Source: CAYQJV01 sp964417925 (lineage in GTDB: Bacteria; Hydrothermota; Tepidihabitantia; B3-TA06; CAYQJV01). Taken from it: a DNA stretch of 34,148 bases. The stretch's first letter is position 1. Each line of letters opens with the position of its first letter. The notes under the pieces were generated by a model, which had not been told where the DNA came from, ran no database searches, and was given only the letters and a program-made list of their open reading frames with translations. Positions 33,348-34,148 of this stretch are shown piece by piece. The stretch is from NCBI GenBank assembly GCA_964417925.1, contig CAYQJV010000014.1:1-34148 (forward strand). The letters run 5' to 3'. A program made the position numbers and the translations under genes.

Positions 33348-34148
33348 AAAGAGATGGGTTATAAAGAAAGAAAAAGATGATAATGTAATTTTGACAATAG
33401 AGGTGGATAGGAAAAAATATGAGGATAAGAAAAAGGAAATCATATGGAGGTATCCTCTTGAAATAGATGATTATAAAATTGAACCAGAAGATAAAGGAGA
33501 GGAAAAGGATGAGGAACTCTACTTCTATGAGGGGCTTGAATACACCTTTATAGTCCATGTTGATAATGAAAGAGATAAAGAGATGGTAGAATTCTATATT
33601 GAGAATGAAAGGATAGATAGACAGGAGCATACGAAAGAGCAAGAAGCCATATTCAGGTATAAATGGCATAACTGGATTGGAAATAGCAAGATAAGAATAA
33701 AAAGGACAGAATACAATGTGCTTGAATTCAATGCATTCATAATCCCCACAAAAATGGACTTTCTTCTTGACTACATGAGGCTCGTGGAGGATATAAAAAG
33801 GGATATTTACAACCTTGCATATTACTTCTATTCAAAAACTCATATAAATCTGGAAATTAAGGATGAAAGAGACCCTAAAATAGCCTTTCTTGAGAAACTT
33901 GACAGGGAGAGGAAGAAGGTTTTTAGAAACCTCTTTATGATAGAAAGAAACCCATCAAGAAAGATTGTAAATGTAGAGAAAAGGGTTGATATAGGAAGGG
34001 CAAAAGGCAACAATCCATTTCTTGTAAAATATCTTAACAGGACCGAATGGATAAAAGTAGAAAATAATAATGCTCGTAATCTGAATATAGTTAAAAAAAC
34101 AAATGGATACATACCTGCAAAAATATACGATATAAAAAAGGAAATATC
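33337..34148 (+). CDS. DUF2357-type McrC-like partner, 3' end beyond window
   Basis: An ATG at 33337, inside the end of the sigma gene and after GGAGG, opens a frame that stays open to the window edge (270 codons and two bases). The N-terminal part is beta-rich and acidic with FYEGLEYTFIVHVDNE. The visible end, LFMIERNPSRKI followed by KRVDIGRAKGNNPFL and VKYLNRTEW, fits the conserved 'I-x-x-NP...lgRAK...l...R' block of DUF2357 (PF09823), whose members pair with McrB-like ATPases and usually end in a PD-(D/E)XK nuclease. This would make it the nuclease partner of the McrB-like motor at 28362. The identification is from recalled family pattern; the decisive nuclease domain is outside the window. 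Confidence 0.6.
   Translation, partial: MGNKKRWVIKKEKDDNVILTIEVDRKKYEDKKKEIIWRYPLEIDDYKIEPEDKGEEKDEELYFYEGLEYTFIVHVDNERDKEMVEFYIENERIDRQEHTKEQEAIFRYKWHNWIGNSKIRIKRTEYNVLEFNAFIIPTKMDFLLDYMRLVEDIKRDIYNLAYYFYSKTHINLEIKDERDPKIAFLEKLDRERKKVFRNLFMIERNPSRKIVNVEKRVDIGRAKGNNPFLVKYLNRTEWIKVENNNARNLNIVKKTNGYIPAKIYDIKKEI

Overview
The window is AT-rich, tightly packed bacterial DNA from a Gram-negative (two-membrane) anaerobe. The evidence is lpxC and lpxD (lipid A), a Skp/OmpH chaperone, two OmpA-family proteins and beta-barrel proteins, next to a four-subunit pyruvate:ferredoxin oxidoreductase. A secreted subtilase ending in a FlgD-like/type IX-sorting-like tail, together with the archaeal-style Por layout, suggests a deep FCB-like or candidate-phylum lineage such as the WOR-3 group. 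That placement is inference; no rRNA gene is present.

Layout. (1) 1-1585: 3' part of a beta-barrel plus TPR protein. (2) 7830-1575, minus strand: addA-addB double-strand-break repair helicase-nuclease, then a small FmdE-family gene. (3) 9290-8052: long-form NfeD membrane protease. (4) 9422-16268, plus strand: envelope block with a small barrel, an OmpA protein with two carboxypeptidase-regulatory-like domains, a 97-residue membrane protein, a subtilase with a very large insertion, and a coiled-coil OmpA protein. (5) 18819-16260, minus: ompH/skp-lpxD-lpxC. (6) 21803-18918, minus: porC-porD-porA-porB. (7) 23868-22187, minus: a frameshifted membrane protein gene followed by an AAA+ ATPase. (8) 23956-26776, plus: four overlapping or closely spaced genes for unknown membrane, lipo- and exported proteins. 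(9) 27077-34148, plus: an accessory, defence-like region.

The accessory region is the most interesting part. It holds a zinc-ribbon protein, a GxxExxY protein built from two copies of its domain (the second degenerate), a 901-residue McrB-like AAA+ motor with an extra domain inserted in its ATPase half, a DUF4143 ATPase with its own promoter, a fusion of an XRE-type HTH with an ECF-like sigma factor, and the start of what looks like a DUF2357-type (McrC-like) partner that overlaps the sigma gene. I read this as a McrBC-related conflict system with a built-in transcription regulator. The partner's nuclease end lies beyond the window.

Promoters are unusually easy to read. Nine TTGACA/TATAAT-like promoters with 16-17 bp spacing stand upstream of operon heads. 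At four of them the -10 box lies only 5-6 bp from the start codon and there is no Shine-Dalgarno, so those mRNAs are probably leaderless; internal genes mostly carry strong GGAGG sites.
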